This document shows, piece by piece, positions 9,591-18,422 of a stretch of DNA of 22,598 bases. Origin of the DNA: Larix sibirica (taxonomy: Eukaryota; Streptophyta; Pinopsida; Pinales; Pinaceae); assembly GCA_004151065.3 (NCBI GenBank), contig NWUY0300017551.1:79478-102075 (forward strand). The letters are read 5' to 3'. Positions within the stretch are counted from its first letter, which is position 1. Each line of letters starts with the position of its first letter. The notes below the pieces were generated by a model. The model was not told where the DNA came from. It did not search any database and saw only the letters and a program-made list of their open reading frames with translations. Made by a program: the position numbers and the translations under genes.

Positions 9591-10592
9591 ACCAAAATAA
9601 TCACTGATAACTCGAATTCGACCGCCAATCACAAATTTGATCACTGCCATGGCATTTTATTAGAATGCAGACCGTCACAGTTCTTCAACGTTTTGAAAAG
9701 CTTTACTGCTTCTTGAATTTAAGATCCACCATCCTGTTTTTATTCCTAGTGATTCCTTTCATACTTTCTCAACAATGGGAGTAGATACCACCATGCAGAT
9801 GTGAAGAAGATTGCGAAGAGCCGGCCAGAGAAAACCAAACAAAATAGCGTAATTATAACAACAGCCGCACTCACACTGGTGTCGTAAGCCATGGCCTGCC
9901 TCGTTCTCCTATATATTCCCTGCACTTCTGTCTCAGGTCTGCTGGACCGATTATCCACGACCACAAACCTTCTGACTTTTTTAGCTTTAGAATGATGATG
10001 ACGACGAACGTGCTCATGATCGATGTTTTTCGATTTCACAGCCTGCGGAGAAGGCGTATGAGCCGAAAAGTCAACATGAGCTCTCACAGGGCGGCTGGGC
10101 ACACTCACGGTAAGACCCAGGCTTGGGATTCTTCTAGTTACCTTACCTACGTCTTTCTGCTCTGCAATTGCTTCAACGCTTCCTCCGTTCTGACTAATCT
10201 TAGGGTTTCTGGAATACCCTGTCAAGTGTGAAACTCCGTTCAGGATAAAATTCTTCATACAGCTCACACCGCCCGCCGCCATGACGGCGGCCGCAGGAAC
10301 GGCCGACTTTCTCACCCACATCGCGCTCAAAGCCATTCCCCCGAAGGCCGTGTTCTTGAGAAACTGAGACCACGGCATGACAGGAGTATGGCTCCTTTCA
10401 TCGGACACAGAAATCGAAATACTCTCAGACACCTCTTTAATATCATCCCCTTCATCTTTTCTCGCCAAATCCCCGTCCTGCTCGGCATTATTATTCTCCA
10501 CAGGTCCCAGGATCGAAACCTGGGCAACATCCCCGCCATTATTTTTCTTCCAGATTCCCTCTCTGGCTCTTACCACAACTGGAACCCATCCG
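9591..10592. repeat. Left copy of a ~1-kb tandem duplication
   Basis: These 1002 bp match 10594-11594 (1001 bp) in the same orientation. By eye the first ~58 bp carry three differences, including a one-base deletion. A central block of roughly 670 bp (to about 10326) shows no differences. The last ~265 bp carry about a dozen. The right border falls inside the coding region and abuts one N at 10593. Confidence 0.9.
9746..10591 (-). pseudogene. 5'-truncated duplicate of the ZCF37-like membrane-protein gene
   Basis: This repeats the C-terminal ~281 codons of the gene at 10748-11815. Its frame opens at GWVPVVVRAREG at the N junction and ends in the same YERNH. It lacks the N-terminal RHRKGS...YAELSARREY region, a start codon in a suitable place and an upstream promoter. 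The first in-frame Met (in MPWSQF) is deep inside. Changes against the longer copy cluster near the truncated end (for example KKNNGG for KKHNGG, AEQDG for AEKDG, SHTPV for SHNPV, ALSAM for ALNAM); the last ~190 residues are identical. It is either a recent partial tandem duplication or an assembly duplicate. Confidence 0.8.
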
Positions 10593-10593
10593 N
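10593..10593. other. Single ambiguous base at the duplication junction
   Basis: An N sits exactly between the two ~1-kb copies. A single N at a repeat border is what a contig join or an uncertain overlap leaves, and it weakens the case for a real tandem duplication. Confidence 0.95.
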
Positions 10594-11594
10594 ACCAAAA
10601 TAATCACTGATAACTCGAATTCGACCGTCAATCACAAATTTATCACTTCCATGGCATTTTATTAGAATGCAGACCGTCACAGTTCTTCAACGTTTTGAAA
10701 AGCTTTACTGCTTCTTGAATTTAAGATCCACCATCCTGTTTTTATTCCTAGTGATTCCTTTCATACTTTCTCAACAATGGGAGTAGATACCACCATGCAG
10801 ATGTGAAGAAGATTGCGAAGAGCCGGCCAGAGAAAACCAAACAAAATAGCGTAATTATAACAACAGCCGCACTCACACTGGTGTCGTAAGCCATGGCCTG
10901 CCTCGTTCTCCTATATATTCCCTGCACTTCTGTCTCAGGTCTGCTGGACCGATTATCCACGACCACAAACCTTCTGACTTTTTTAGCTTTAGAATGATGA
11001 TGACGACGAACGTGCTCATGATCGATGTTTTTCGATTTCACAGCCTGCGGAGAAGGCGTATGAGCCGAAAAGTCAACATGAGCTCTCACAGGGCGGCTGG
11101 GCACACTCACGGTAAGACCCAGGCTTGGGATTCTTCTAGTTACCTTACCTACGTCTTTCTGCTCTGCAATTGCTTCAACGCTTCCTCCGTTCTGACTAAT
11201 CTTAGGGTTTCTGGAATACCCTGTCAAGTGTGAAACTCCGTTCAGGATAAAATTCTTCATACAGCTCACACCGCCCGCCGCCATGACGGCGGCCGCAGGA
11301 ACGGCCGACTTTCTCACCCACATCGCGTTCAAAGCCATTCCCCCGAAGGCCGTGTTCTTGAGAAACTGAGACCACGGCATGACAGGGTTATGGCTCCTTT
11401 CATCGGACACAGAAATCGAAATACTCTCAGATACCTCTTTAATATAACCCCCTTCATCTTTTCTGGCCAAATCCCCGTCCTTCTCGGCATTATTATTCTC
11501 CACAGGTCCGAGGATCGAAACCCGGGCAACATCCCCCCCATTATGTTTCTTCCAGATTCCCTCTCTGGCTCTTACCACAACTGGAACCCATCCG
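10594..11594. repeat. Right copy of the ~1-kb tandem duplication
   Basis: This is the partner of 9591-10592. Here the sequence continues past the border into the gene's 5' coding region, so this copy is the one in its native context. Confidence 0.9.
10741..10746 (-). promoter_or_regulatory. AATAAA polyadenylation-like signal after the stop codon
   Basis: TTTATT on the plus strand reads AATAAA on the minus strand, one base past the TAG stop of the intact gene. A second AATAAA lies about 80 bases further on (10658-10663). The second is the better placed signal for cleavage; both are simple motif matches. The same pair exists in the duplicate copy. Confidence 0.4.
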
Positions 11595-11815
11595 TCCTTC
11601 CAATACGCGAACCTCACGAGGGCCTCCGGCGCACCAGTCTTGTTCGCAATATATTCTCTTCTGGCAGAAAGCTCGGCATAGACGTTCTCGAACTGGTCAA
11701 GTCCTCTGGTAGAATAAAGAGTCGACCCCTTCCTATGCCTCTGTCGGGATCTGGGCTTGGGCGAGACAGCGATTTCTTCTGCTTCGCCTACCACCGATAT
11801 CCTTCCACAACGCAT
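10748..11815 (-). CDS. Plant-specific protein, ZCF37-like N-terminal motif with C-terminal membrane segment
   Basis: This is the only long uninterrupted coding region in the window: 355 codons from the first ATG (11813-11815, MRCGRISVVGEAEE) to a TAG. The frame stays open upstream to about 11870 but has no earlier ATG. Residues ~20-80 contain RSRQRHRKGS, LYSTRGLDQFENVYAELSAR, then ALVRFAYWKDGWVPVVV. This resembles the 'NPYS-x-RGL-x-KF ... L-x-x-KR ... VRF-x-Y ... PIVV' pattern of plant ZCF37-like proteins of unknown function; the match is from memory. A Ser/Glu-rich linker and a small hydrophobic stretch (VPAAAVMAAGGVSC) follow, then a His/Lys/Arg-rich segment (HEHVRRHHHSKAKKVRRF). The C-terminus has a strong membrane segment (SVSAAVVIITLFCLVFSGRL) and an aromatic tail, suggesting a tail-anchored or single-pass protein. 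No intron is needed inside the frame. Confidence 0.75.
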   Translation of the reverse strand: MRCGRISVVGEAEEIAVSPKPRSRQRHRKGSTLYSTRGLDQFENVYAELSARREYIANKTGAPEALVRFAYWKDGWVPVVVRAREGIWKKHNGGDVARVSILGPVENNNAEKDGDLARKDEGGYIKEVSESISISVSDERSHNPVMPWSQFLKNTAFGGMALNAMWVRKSAVPAAAVMAAGGVSCMKNFILNGVSHLTGYSRNPKISQNGGSVEAIAEQKDVGKVTRRIPSLGLTVSVPSRPVRAHVDFSAHTPSPQAVKSKNIDHEHVRRHHHSKAKKVRRFVVVDNRSSRPETEVQGIYRRTRQAMAYDTSVSAAVVIITLFCLVFSGRLFAIFFTSAWWYLLPLLRKYERNH

Positions 11816-12382
11816 GGATCTGTTTCCTGTGATATACAGGATCCAGCAACAAAAACCACGAAAATCCAACTAAAAAAACAGCACTGAATTCACCTGTTCC
11901 CAACCTTAAGCCGGTGTCTGAAAATCTTTCGTTGAATGATGTCTTGGATTTGAATCAAACGGATCGCGGATTCACAAATAGTAAGTGAATTGTAGATGAG
12001 AATTATGGCTTCTATAGGGGATTTGGAAGACTTCTTCTACATCTATATTATTTTCTTTTAGAGGAAGGTGTTGGAAGGATTGATACGGAAAAAAAGCAAA
12101 AGAAGTTTCCATAGAGTCCAGACTGCGACGGCGACGACAAATTGGTAAAATAACAATAGATTATTATCACAGAAAATAGGAGTCGGCTCATTTTTCATTT
12201 TTGCAAGTTCAACCAAAAGTCTTCTTAGCCATACCATCACTAGTTATAACACAACACAACATTCGGGACTCAGTGATTACTCGCTTACCCAACATGGCTT
12301 GCATTGATCTGTCGTTCAGTTCTGCCAACACATAGCAAAGTTTTGTGTAATCTTGCTCTTGGCTTGCTGTCGGCTGACATGC
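11816..12382. other. Upstream region of the minus-strand gene, no other gene seen
   Basis: This should hold the 5' UTR and promoter of the gene at 10748-11815, since transcription runs toward lower coordinates. The minus strand has a T-rich tract ending in AG just above 11870, which could be a 3' splice site or simply a pyrimidine-rich leader. A TATA-like CTATAG lies near 12015. Neither is strong. From about 12209 the minus frame continues from the copia RNase H but no longer resembles copia. Confidence 0.4.
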
Positions 12383-13330
12383 TATTGTGGTTGTTGTTAC
12401 ATACTCTGCTTCCGTAGGTGAAATGGTGACAATGGGATGCTTGTCATAAGCCCATGAAATCAATCATGTACCTAAATTAAAATTATATCTAGAGGTACTC
12501 TTCCTATCATCAATGTTTCCTGCAAAATCACTGTCAATGCATCCAACAAGTGAGTTATTTTCAGAACTGGAGTACCACATGCCATAATCGGTTGTACTTG
12601 CAATGTACCTCAAATTTTTATTTCCAACTTTCTAATGAGACTATTTGAGAGACTCCATAAATTTTGGAATTAAACTGACTACATACATAATATCTGGTCC
12701 GGTAGCTGTGAGATACAAAAGGCTTCGTACAAGTCTTTGATATACAAAGTAGAATTGACTTCTTCTTCTTCATCCTTCTTTCTTAACTTTGTTCCTATTG
12801 TAAGCAGTGTGTCCACTGGTTTGAATTTTATCATTCTAAATCTCTTCAAGATGTCTCAAAAAAGATATCGTATTTTGATTGCTCAACCTCAATACCAAGA
12901 AAATACTTTATGAGACTAAAATCTATCATCTCAAATTCCCTCTTCATGATTGATTGAAACTCCTTCAACAACAAATTTAATGTATATATCATGCCATCAA
13001 CATAAATACAAACAATCAAAATCTTTCCAAGTTGGTCTCTTTTGGTTTAAAGTGTGGGCACATTGCTACTTCGATTGAACCCATTTTTGAGCAAGTGGGA
13101 ATCAATAAAGCCACTTGTCTTGAGCTGCCAAAATTGTTCTGACGATATCCAATCGTGCTAATGGATCAAATGTTTCTCCATAGTCAACACGAGGTTATTG
13201 AGCATATCCTTTTGCTACAAGTATGGCCTTGTATCTTTCCACACTTCCTTTCTCATTTAACTTTGCCTTGTAAACCCATTTTACTCCGATGCTTTCCTTG
13301 TCTAGTGGTATATGCTAAGTGTTGTTTCTC
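12383..13330 (-). pseudogene. Copia reverse transcriptase and RNase H remnant
   Basis: The RT start reads KAKLNEKGSVERYKAILVAK (about 13210-13270), followed by VDYGETFDPLARLDIVRT. The catalytic box is destroyed: near 12990-13020 the reading is LYLC, a stop, then WHDIYI where LYVDDMI is normal. The connection part has YLTATGPDIMYVVSLIPKFM (about 12655-12720). RNase H shows NLRYIASTTDYGMWYSSS, CIDSDFAGNIDDRKSTS (first catalytic Asp kept) and ISWAYDKHPIVTISPTEAEY (catalytic Glu kept), then is cut off. Several stops interrupt it. Confidence 0.8.
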
Positions 13331-13371
13331 TCTATGGCTTCCATTTATTCTTTCATGGCAATGAACCATTG

Positions 13372-13409
13372 TTCTTATTTTATTGGTTCTTTCTTATTTT
13401 ATTGGTTCT
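13372..13409. repeat. 19-bp perfect tandem repeat
   Basis: TTCTTATTTTATTGGTTCT occurs twice back to back (13372-13390 and 13391-13409) inside the copia remnant. This is a local slippage-type duplication. Confidence 0.85.
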
Positions 13410-13632
13410 TCAAAGTACATTGGTTGATAAGTCATCATTGCAAAATTTGTTTCATGATCTAACTCACCAAGCTCTCCATAAAAATATCTCCAGTTGTCTT
13501 CTAGTTTCTAAGTTATGAATCACTGCTAGAAGAAGGGATATGTGTTTTATGTTCTCCCAATCTTTGTACTTGCAGCCTTGGAGGTGTAGACTGATATACT
13601 TTCTAGTCTATAGATTCATTTTATTCATCTCC

Positions 13633-14360
13633 TTATGGAAGATAAATCTGGTTTCCAGTTGCTTCTTTTGGTTGATTGTCCCATGATTGTTCTTCCAAGA
13701 ATTTTACATCCATGCTCACAACAAACTTCTTAGTAATAGGATTATATAACATGTAATCTTTGGATTGTTCACTATAACCAATGAAAATAGAGTTCTCATT
13801 CCTATAGTCCAAATTCTTCCTCAACTCTTTAGGAACATGTGCATAAGCTATGCATCCAAAAAATCTGAAATGGGAAATAGTAGATTTCATACCACTCCAT
13901 GCTTTCTCCGGAACCTTGTCTTTCACATTATTTGTAGGTGTCTGATTCAGTATGTAAATTAAACAGTTTATAGCTTCTTCTCAATATTCATTTGATAGCT
14001 TATTTTGATAGCCAAATTCAAAATGATCATATTCTCCCTTTCAGCTACTCCATTATGTTGTGGAGTGTACCTTGTAGTGAATTTAATGTGAATTCCTTGT
14101 TGTCTTCAATATAATGCAAAATATTTGGAGTTATATTCTCCACCTCCATCTGATCTAAGTATCTTTATTTATTTTCCACTCAGTTTTTCTATTAGAGCCT
14201 TTAATTCTCTAAAATTTTCAAAGGTCTCTAGCTTGTTCTTTAGAAAATATACCCATACTTTACTATTGAAGTCATCAATAAATGTTAGAAAATATTTTCT
14301 CCCTCCTATGGACTATGTTTTCATAGGACCACAAAGGTATGTATGTACCGGCTCAAGATG
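13633..14360 (-). pseudogene. Copia integrase core and C-terminal region, broken
   Basis: The integrase reads CGPM then YFLTFIDDFNSKVWVYFLKN (about 14230-14340), IKILRSDGGGEY (about 14140-14170) and TPQHNGVAEREN (about 14040-14075). The DDE triad is incomplete: the first Asp of the HTD-x-CGPM motif is Tyr (codon 14337-14339), while the Asp of LRSD and the Glu of GVAER remain. The C-terminal portion at 13633-13926 (FRFFGCIAYAHVPKELRKNL, then IFIGYSEQSKDYMLYNPITK) is a clean open stretch typical of copia. Stops lie in the core near 14160 and elsewhere. Confidence 0.85.
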
Positions 14361-14900
14361 TGAACTGGCCATATATGAAGCATCTGGAAAGTTATCTCTT
14401 GAGTGTTTGGCTAAGATACAAGACTCATAGGAATTTGGAAAATTATTTATCATCAGGAGACCCTTCATCATTGACTTATTTTCCAAAAGAATAATACTAC
14501 TAAAAGGTAAATGACCATACCTGTGATGCCACAACCATGTCTCATTTATGTTTGAGACATTCTAAGCATATGATTGTGACATATTTTGACTCCTTAACAA
14601 TAAAGGGTACATCCTATTTTTGGTCATCTGAACTTGTTCCATGAGTCTCCTACTTGGTGGTCATCTGAGCTTGTTCTATGAGTCTCCTACTTGGTGACTT
14701 ATCCAAGATAGTACAAATGGAGTCTTTAAATATGACTTCATAACGCTTTTGACTAATTTGACCTACACTCAACAGATTATGTTTTAAATCATGAACATAA
14801 TAGATTTCATTAATGCTATTCTTTTCATTTTTATTGGTCAAAACTGAGACAACACCATTTCCTCGAGCCTTTACTTCAAAATCATCTCCTAATTTAGTAT
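14361..14900 (-). pseudogene. Copia gag-pre-integrase (HHCC) region, broken
   Basis: EIYYVHDLKHNLLSVGQISQ (about 14740-14805) is the signature just after the protease. MWHHRYGHLPFSSI (about 14493-14534) carries the H-x-x-x-GH zinc-binding pattern. NSYESCILAKHSRDNFP follows, where the first Cys of C-x-x-C is Tyr. A 37-bp duplication at 14621-14694 sits between the two blocks. Confidence 0.75.
14621..14694. repeat. 37-bp tandem duplication, two units with two mismatches
   Basis: The unit at 14621-14657 (starts TGGTCATCTGAACTTGTTCC) is repeated at 14658-14694 with an A/G and a C/T difference. It lies inside the copia pre-integrase region and arose after that insertion. Confidence 0.85.
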
Positions 14901-15000
14901 TAGTAGTGGCAGAATACCTAAACGTGAAAACACATTTTTGTTACACGTCATGTGATTGCTACAACCGTTGTTAGCAATCGGAGATCAGTTTTGTTCGTTT
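14901..15000 (-). pseudogene. Copia aspartic protease active-site region, catalytic Asp lost
   Basis: The minus strand reads IANNGCSNHMTCNKNVF (about 14930-14985). This aligns with the copia pattern L-I-D-S-G-C-S-N-H-M-T-x-x-K-x-x-F. The D-S-G triad is N-N-G here, so the protease that cuts the polyprotein would be inactive. Confidence 0.6.
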
Positions 15001-15090
15001 CCTAAGTGGTCTGGAGGGAATAGAAAGTGGACTCTACAATCCCTTCATCAGTATTGTTGATGTTTTCTCTACATTTATTCTGATTTTCCT

Positions 15091-15132
15091 ACATTCAGAC
15101 TCATAATGACCAAATTTCTTGCAATAGAAGCA
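15091..15132 (-). pseudogene. Copia gag CCHC zinc knuckle
   Basis: The minus strand reads CFYCKKFGHYESEC, a complete C-X2-C-X4-H-X4-C nucleic-acid-binding knuckle. It is the best preserved motif of this otherwise inactive element and fixes the gag/protease border. Confidence 0.85.
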
Positions 15133-15512
15133 CTGGATTCTTTGACTTGTCAGTCCATCTTCTGTCTCTCCCCCTTTGGTTCTGAGGGTATTGTTGTGAA
15201 TGTTCTGATTATTCTGGATCGGTCCTCTCTCTTGTTTGAGACTGAACTCTACCTCACCTGCTTCCGGCTTTGATTCCTCGACTTGAGTCTGAAATGCATT
15301 CTCAAGTGAGGAATTATCATTCCTGTTAATTCTTATTTATGGGGATAGAAGGGATCCAGTCAATTCATCTACATAAAGCATGCTCAGGTCTTTTGATTCT
15401 TCAATCACCATGACCATAGACTCAAATTCTCCGGTTAAGGTTCTAAGAACTTTCTCAACTACTTTATGATTTGTCACTTCTTCACTGCACGTCTTCAACT
15501 GATTTATAGTGG

Positions 15513-15905
15513 TCATAACTTGGTTATGTATTGATCTATCGACTCCAACGCTTTCATGTCTAGGCTTTCAAAATCCTTTCTAAGGGTTTTTAAATTCATC
15601 ATATTCACTTTGGTGATTCCTTGATAGTCGCTCTCCAAAATATCCCAAGACGTTTTAGAGTTTCTCGCAAGATAAATCTTGGAAAAGATACTTTCATCCA
15701 CAACAGTTTGGATGTGATGCGACACATTTGCATTTTTGGTTCACAGTTCTATTACAATATTATTCTAGTTATTTGTGAGAACTTGTTCAGCTATTTCATC
15801 CATAGAGTTCTGCATACCCACAGCATAAACAATCCCAAATGTCCTGATCCTTCAACAGAGTCATTGATTTTATCGACCACATCTCATAATTTTTTCCAAT
15901 GAATG
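15513..15905 (-). pseudogene. Copia gag (UBN2-type) fragment
   Basis: The open stretch 15513-15725 reads QTVVDESIFSKIYLARNSKT, SWDILESDYQGITKVNMMNL and LRKDFESLDMKALESIDQYI. This is the conserved centre of the copia capsid-like gag domain. Upstream, the minus strand up to about 15905 keeps a piece resembling the WSIK-like N-terminal motif, but it is interrupted. Confidence 0.8.
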
Positions 15906-16570
15906 TTGGAATCGGGGTAAAAGATTGGCAGCCTGAAGCTATTTTTCTTTGTGGAATCCTAAATTTGATTTGGAATAGATATTAAAAAAAAATCGATTTA
16001 AAATAACGGTTGTATACCTCATCAATTCTATTGCATAATATTTTTGGCTCTTTTGCCCTTTCCACGCCAACAGGATCGATCTTTTTTTAGTAGATCCCTT
16101 CTCTCTTGTTGGAAACACAAAATAGCAGTGACGGTCTACCCTTAGTGATTCTTTCCACGGATCTCTCTTCTGGCTCTCTCGCCCAACGATTCTTGAGATT
16201 CTTTCCACATACCTGCAGCTCTTTTGGCTCTCTTTCCCTCTGATGATTCTCTGTGCCTTTTCTTTTGCACTCCTTTCTATGCTTGATGTTAACTCTCTTG
16301 CTCCCGTGTCTCTAAGGAGGCTTAAAATACACCATGAAAAAATGAGCAAAGGAAAAAATAAGAAAAAAATACACATCACACAGAGCATCATGTGTTATTC
16401 AATATTAAAATGTGTTATTCAATATTAAAAGAAGATTCAATATTACATTGACAGTTCAGTTACATTGATATCTCGATCAGTTATCACCTAGGTATCCAAT
16501 TTTTTGAATGATAAATCTAGGTTTAAAATTTTTTATTTTTTTATTTTATAGACCTACATGGATTTTTTAA
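15906..16570. other. Spacer between copia gag and a sequence gap, no gene seen
   Basis: This is where a 5' LTR of the copia element would lie, but I found no partner sequence on the other side and no TG...CA borders. It has pyrimidine-rich stretches (repeated CTCTCTT-type runs, 16080-16270) and a 150-codon minus frame (15939-16391) without a recognisable domain. The end is AT-rich and runs into NN. Confidence 0.45.
16391..16430. repeat. 20-bp perfect tandem repeat
   Basis: TGTGTTATTCAATATTAAAA occurs twice in direct succession, followed by a partial echo (TTCAATATTA). This is a local duplication in AT-rich DNA. Confidence 0.9.
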
Positions 16571-16572
16571 NN
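16571..16572. other. Two ambiguous bases (assembly gap or low-quality join)
   Basis: NN occurs where AT-rich spacer changes directly into LINE coding sequence. The true junction and any missing sequence are unknown. Confidence 0.95.
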
Positions 16573-17700
16573 CACATGGATCAACTCTCTCAAAAGAGGT
16601 TTTATTTGGATGTCAAATTCTCCCGACAAAATGAAGTGGAATGGTAATGAAGAAGGTGGCTCTTATAAGGTAAACATAGCTTATAAAATTTTCTAGAAGA
16701 ACCATTTGATCCTCAGCCGCTGGTGGTGGAAGAAATTATGGGAGGTGCAAGCACCACATAAAACCAGAATCATGATGTGGTTATTTTTAAATGGAAAAGT
16801 TTTGACTTGTGACAAGTTACAGGATCATTTCCTTCTGGGTCTGGGTTGCTGTACTCTGTGGAGATCCGAGGAGGAATCCGCAGAGCACCTCTTCCGAATG
16901 TGCCCCTTCTCTAACCAAGTATGGCATGGAATAGGGGATACTCTCAGCATAAATTAGCCTTGGGAAGCCGACTCCATCGAGGCTAACTTACTTCTTTGGT
17001 TTGACAACCCTGTTCTCCATCATTTGCGATGCATCCCCTTCTTGGTAGTGTGGTTCATCTGGCTGGCACGCAACGAGTCCATTTTTCGCAGAAAAACAAG
17101 TTACGGATTTTTATGTAATTTCCCAGATTTTAAACACTCATAGCTTCTTTATTGATCAGAAGATCATCAAACAACCCAGGATCATGAACAAAATTGACAT
17201 CAACGAGGGATATTGCTACGATTTTTTTTATGGATCTTGTGAGGTAGAGTAGTGTGGAATGGGAGATACTTTGGTTTACAATCGAATAGAAATCTAGTAA
17301 AAATAAAATGGGGGGCCAGGAACCAATAACCGTGCAGAGGGACTATCTCTCAGAACCCTCTTACAGATTGCTCTCGAGGAAAATTTTCTCAAGCTAAAGA
17401 TCTTTGGAGACTCAATGCTTTGGATCAACCATATGAGAAATCGCATGTGCATCTGCAGCCTTCCTCTACACAACCTGGCACAAAACCTGCTTCAGATGGG
17501 AAAGACTTTTGGATCAATCGACTTCCTCCACATTTACAGGGAGCAAAATGAGGAAGCCGATAAATTATCCAAAGAGGGACTGCTTTTGGACACTAGGGTA
17601 TGTATCGTGACAACAAAGCGTGATGGAATCCACGCACAATCAAGGAAAATTTTAGACTTCTGGTCGGAAGCATAGAATTCTGAACTGTTTATATTTCTTT
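16573..17700 (+). mobile_element. LINE 3' fragment (third element): zf-RVT and RNase H
   Basis: Only the distal end of a plant LINE is present. After the gap come GGSYKVNIAYKIF (16650-16695) and KKLWEVQAPHKTRIMMWLFL (about 16730-16790). The finger follows as EEESAEHLFRMCPFSNQVW (about 16868-16925), with the second Cys read as Trp. RNase H has lost its first Asp (FFYG near 17228) but keeps Glu in TNNRAEGLSL (about 17322-17352), Asp in IFGDSML (17400) and Asp in NEEADKLSKEGLL (17545-17585). The frame is open from about 17319 to 17675. It differs clearly from copy 1 in this region, so it is another subfamily. Confidence 0.8.
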
Positions 17701-18143
17701 TTTGATTATGATGATCTCCAAATTTTGTTAATTGAATCCAGTACTTCTCTTGTCAAAGGAGAATGTTTCATTTTGATAAACTGAAAAATTGAAATGTATA
17801 ATTTCTGGCCAATGAACAAGTAACGATAGATTTCTAAATGACAATCAAACTGAGGAATGCATTTCGTTTTCAAGTCTTTTGAATACAAATAATATGATTT
17901 TTTTCCATGGAAAAAAGGTGACGTTGGGAATATTTAGTATAATAATGTGTGGGTAGTTTTATTTGTTTGAAACATATTAAATTAGTCATTATTTTGATGA
18001 GATTGTGTAATTTTAAAATGTTACATTATATTATATGCCGTATTTTAAAGATATAAGAGTTGTTTTGAATATTTAACATCAACAAATATTTATCACCTCA
18101 AGAAGTATCTATTTGAGATTTATTTTTTATAATTTTTTATTTT
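17701..18143. other. AT-rich spacer, no gene seen
   Basis: This strongly AT-rich stretch has no domain-bearing ORF. It contains an 18-bp perfect palindrome, TTTTTTCCATGGAAAAAA, at 17899-17916. It may include the 3' UTR of the LINE fragment. Confidence 0.5.
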
Positions 18144-18422
18144 ATGAGCCGACATGAATTTTTTTTAATAGTTTTTATTTTTGTTAATGTAACGAACGTT
18201 ACATTACCTTACGCGACAACATTTCCCCCGTACTGGGCTATAGAGTACCTAGCTCCTCTCGGTGCAATTAACATTAGACAAAGGAGATTACATATTCTTC
18301 TAACAAATACTACTAGCACTATTGATGTCATGTTTGCTAGTTCATCTATAGAGTTGGATACCACAGTTTGGCTTAGAGATGACCCTCTGCTAGCTCTTCC
18401 TGGAGATCCACCTTGCTCTTAA
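18144..18422 (+). CDS. Small unrecognised ORF (92 aa), doubtful
   Basis: An ATG-started frame begins MSRHEFFLIVFIFVNVTNVT and ends GDPPCS. The first ~15 residues are hydrophobic, which could mimic a signal peptide, but they come from AT-rich DNA. The part after residue 25 has a more balanced composition. I recognise no family, and length alone does not support coding. The inverted repeat 18185-18206 lies inside it. Confidence 0.15.
   Translation: MSRHEFFLIVFIFVNVTNVTLPYATTFPPYWAIEYLAPLGAINIRQRRLHILLTNTTSTIDVMFASSSIELDTTVWLRDDPLLALPGDPPCS
18185..18206. repeat. Perfect 10-bp inverted repeat, 2-base centre
   Basis: TAATGTAACG (18185-18194) and CGTTACATTA (18197-18206) are exact reverse complements around AA. 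Such near-perfect symmetry can be a protein-binding site or an element end. No context supports either. Confidence 0.6.

Larger units (their letters stand above)
12383..15905 (-). mobile_element. Ty1/copia retrotransposon internal region, degenerate, no LTRs identified
   Basis: Read on the minus strand, the order is gag, CCHC knuckle, protease, pre-integrase, integrase, RT, RNase H, which is copia order. All domains carry stops, frameshifts or lost catalytic residues. Similarity ends abruptly inside RNase H at about 12383 and within gag near 15905. I could not find matching LTRs, a primer-binding site or a polypurine tract in the flanks. It is therefore an old, truncated fragment, lying beside the upstream region of the gene at 10748-11815. 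Confidence 0.85.

Noticed and set aside
11816-11869. Upstream extension of the intact gene to a TTG at 11867-11869
   Set aside because: TTG is not a usual start in plant nuclear genes; the first ATG in frame is at 11813-11815.
10377-11887. Plus-strand frames across the gene and its duplicate (for example 11390-11887)
   Set aside because: They are shadows of the minus-strand coding region; they have no recognisable domain and the minus frame explains the composition.
15939-16391. 150-aa minus-strand frame
   Set aside because: It has Lys/Arg/Ser-rich composition from a pyrimidine-rich stretch and no domain; it is more likely chance or LTR-derived.
15906-16570. 5' LTR of the copia element
   Set aside because: It is the expected position, but I found no matching partner below 12383, no TG...CA ends and no tRNA-primer match.
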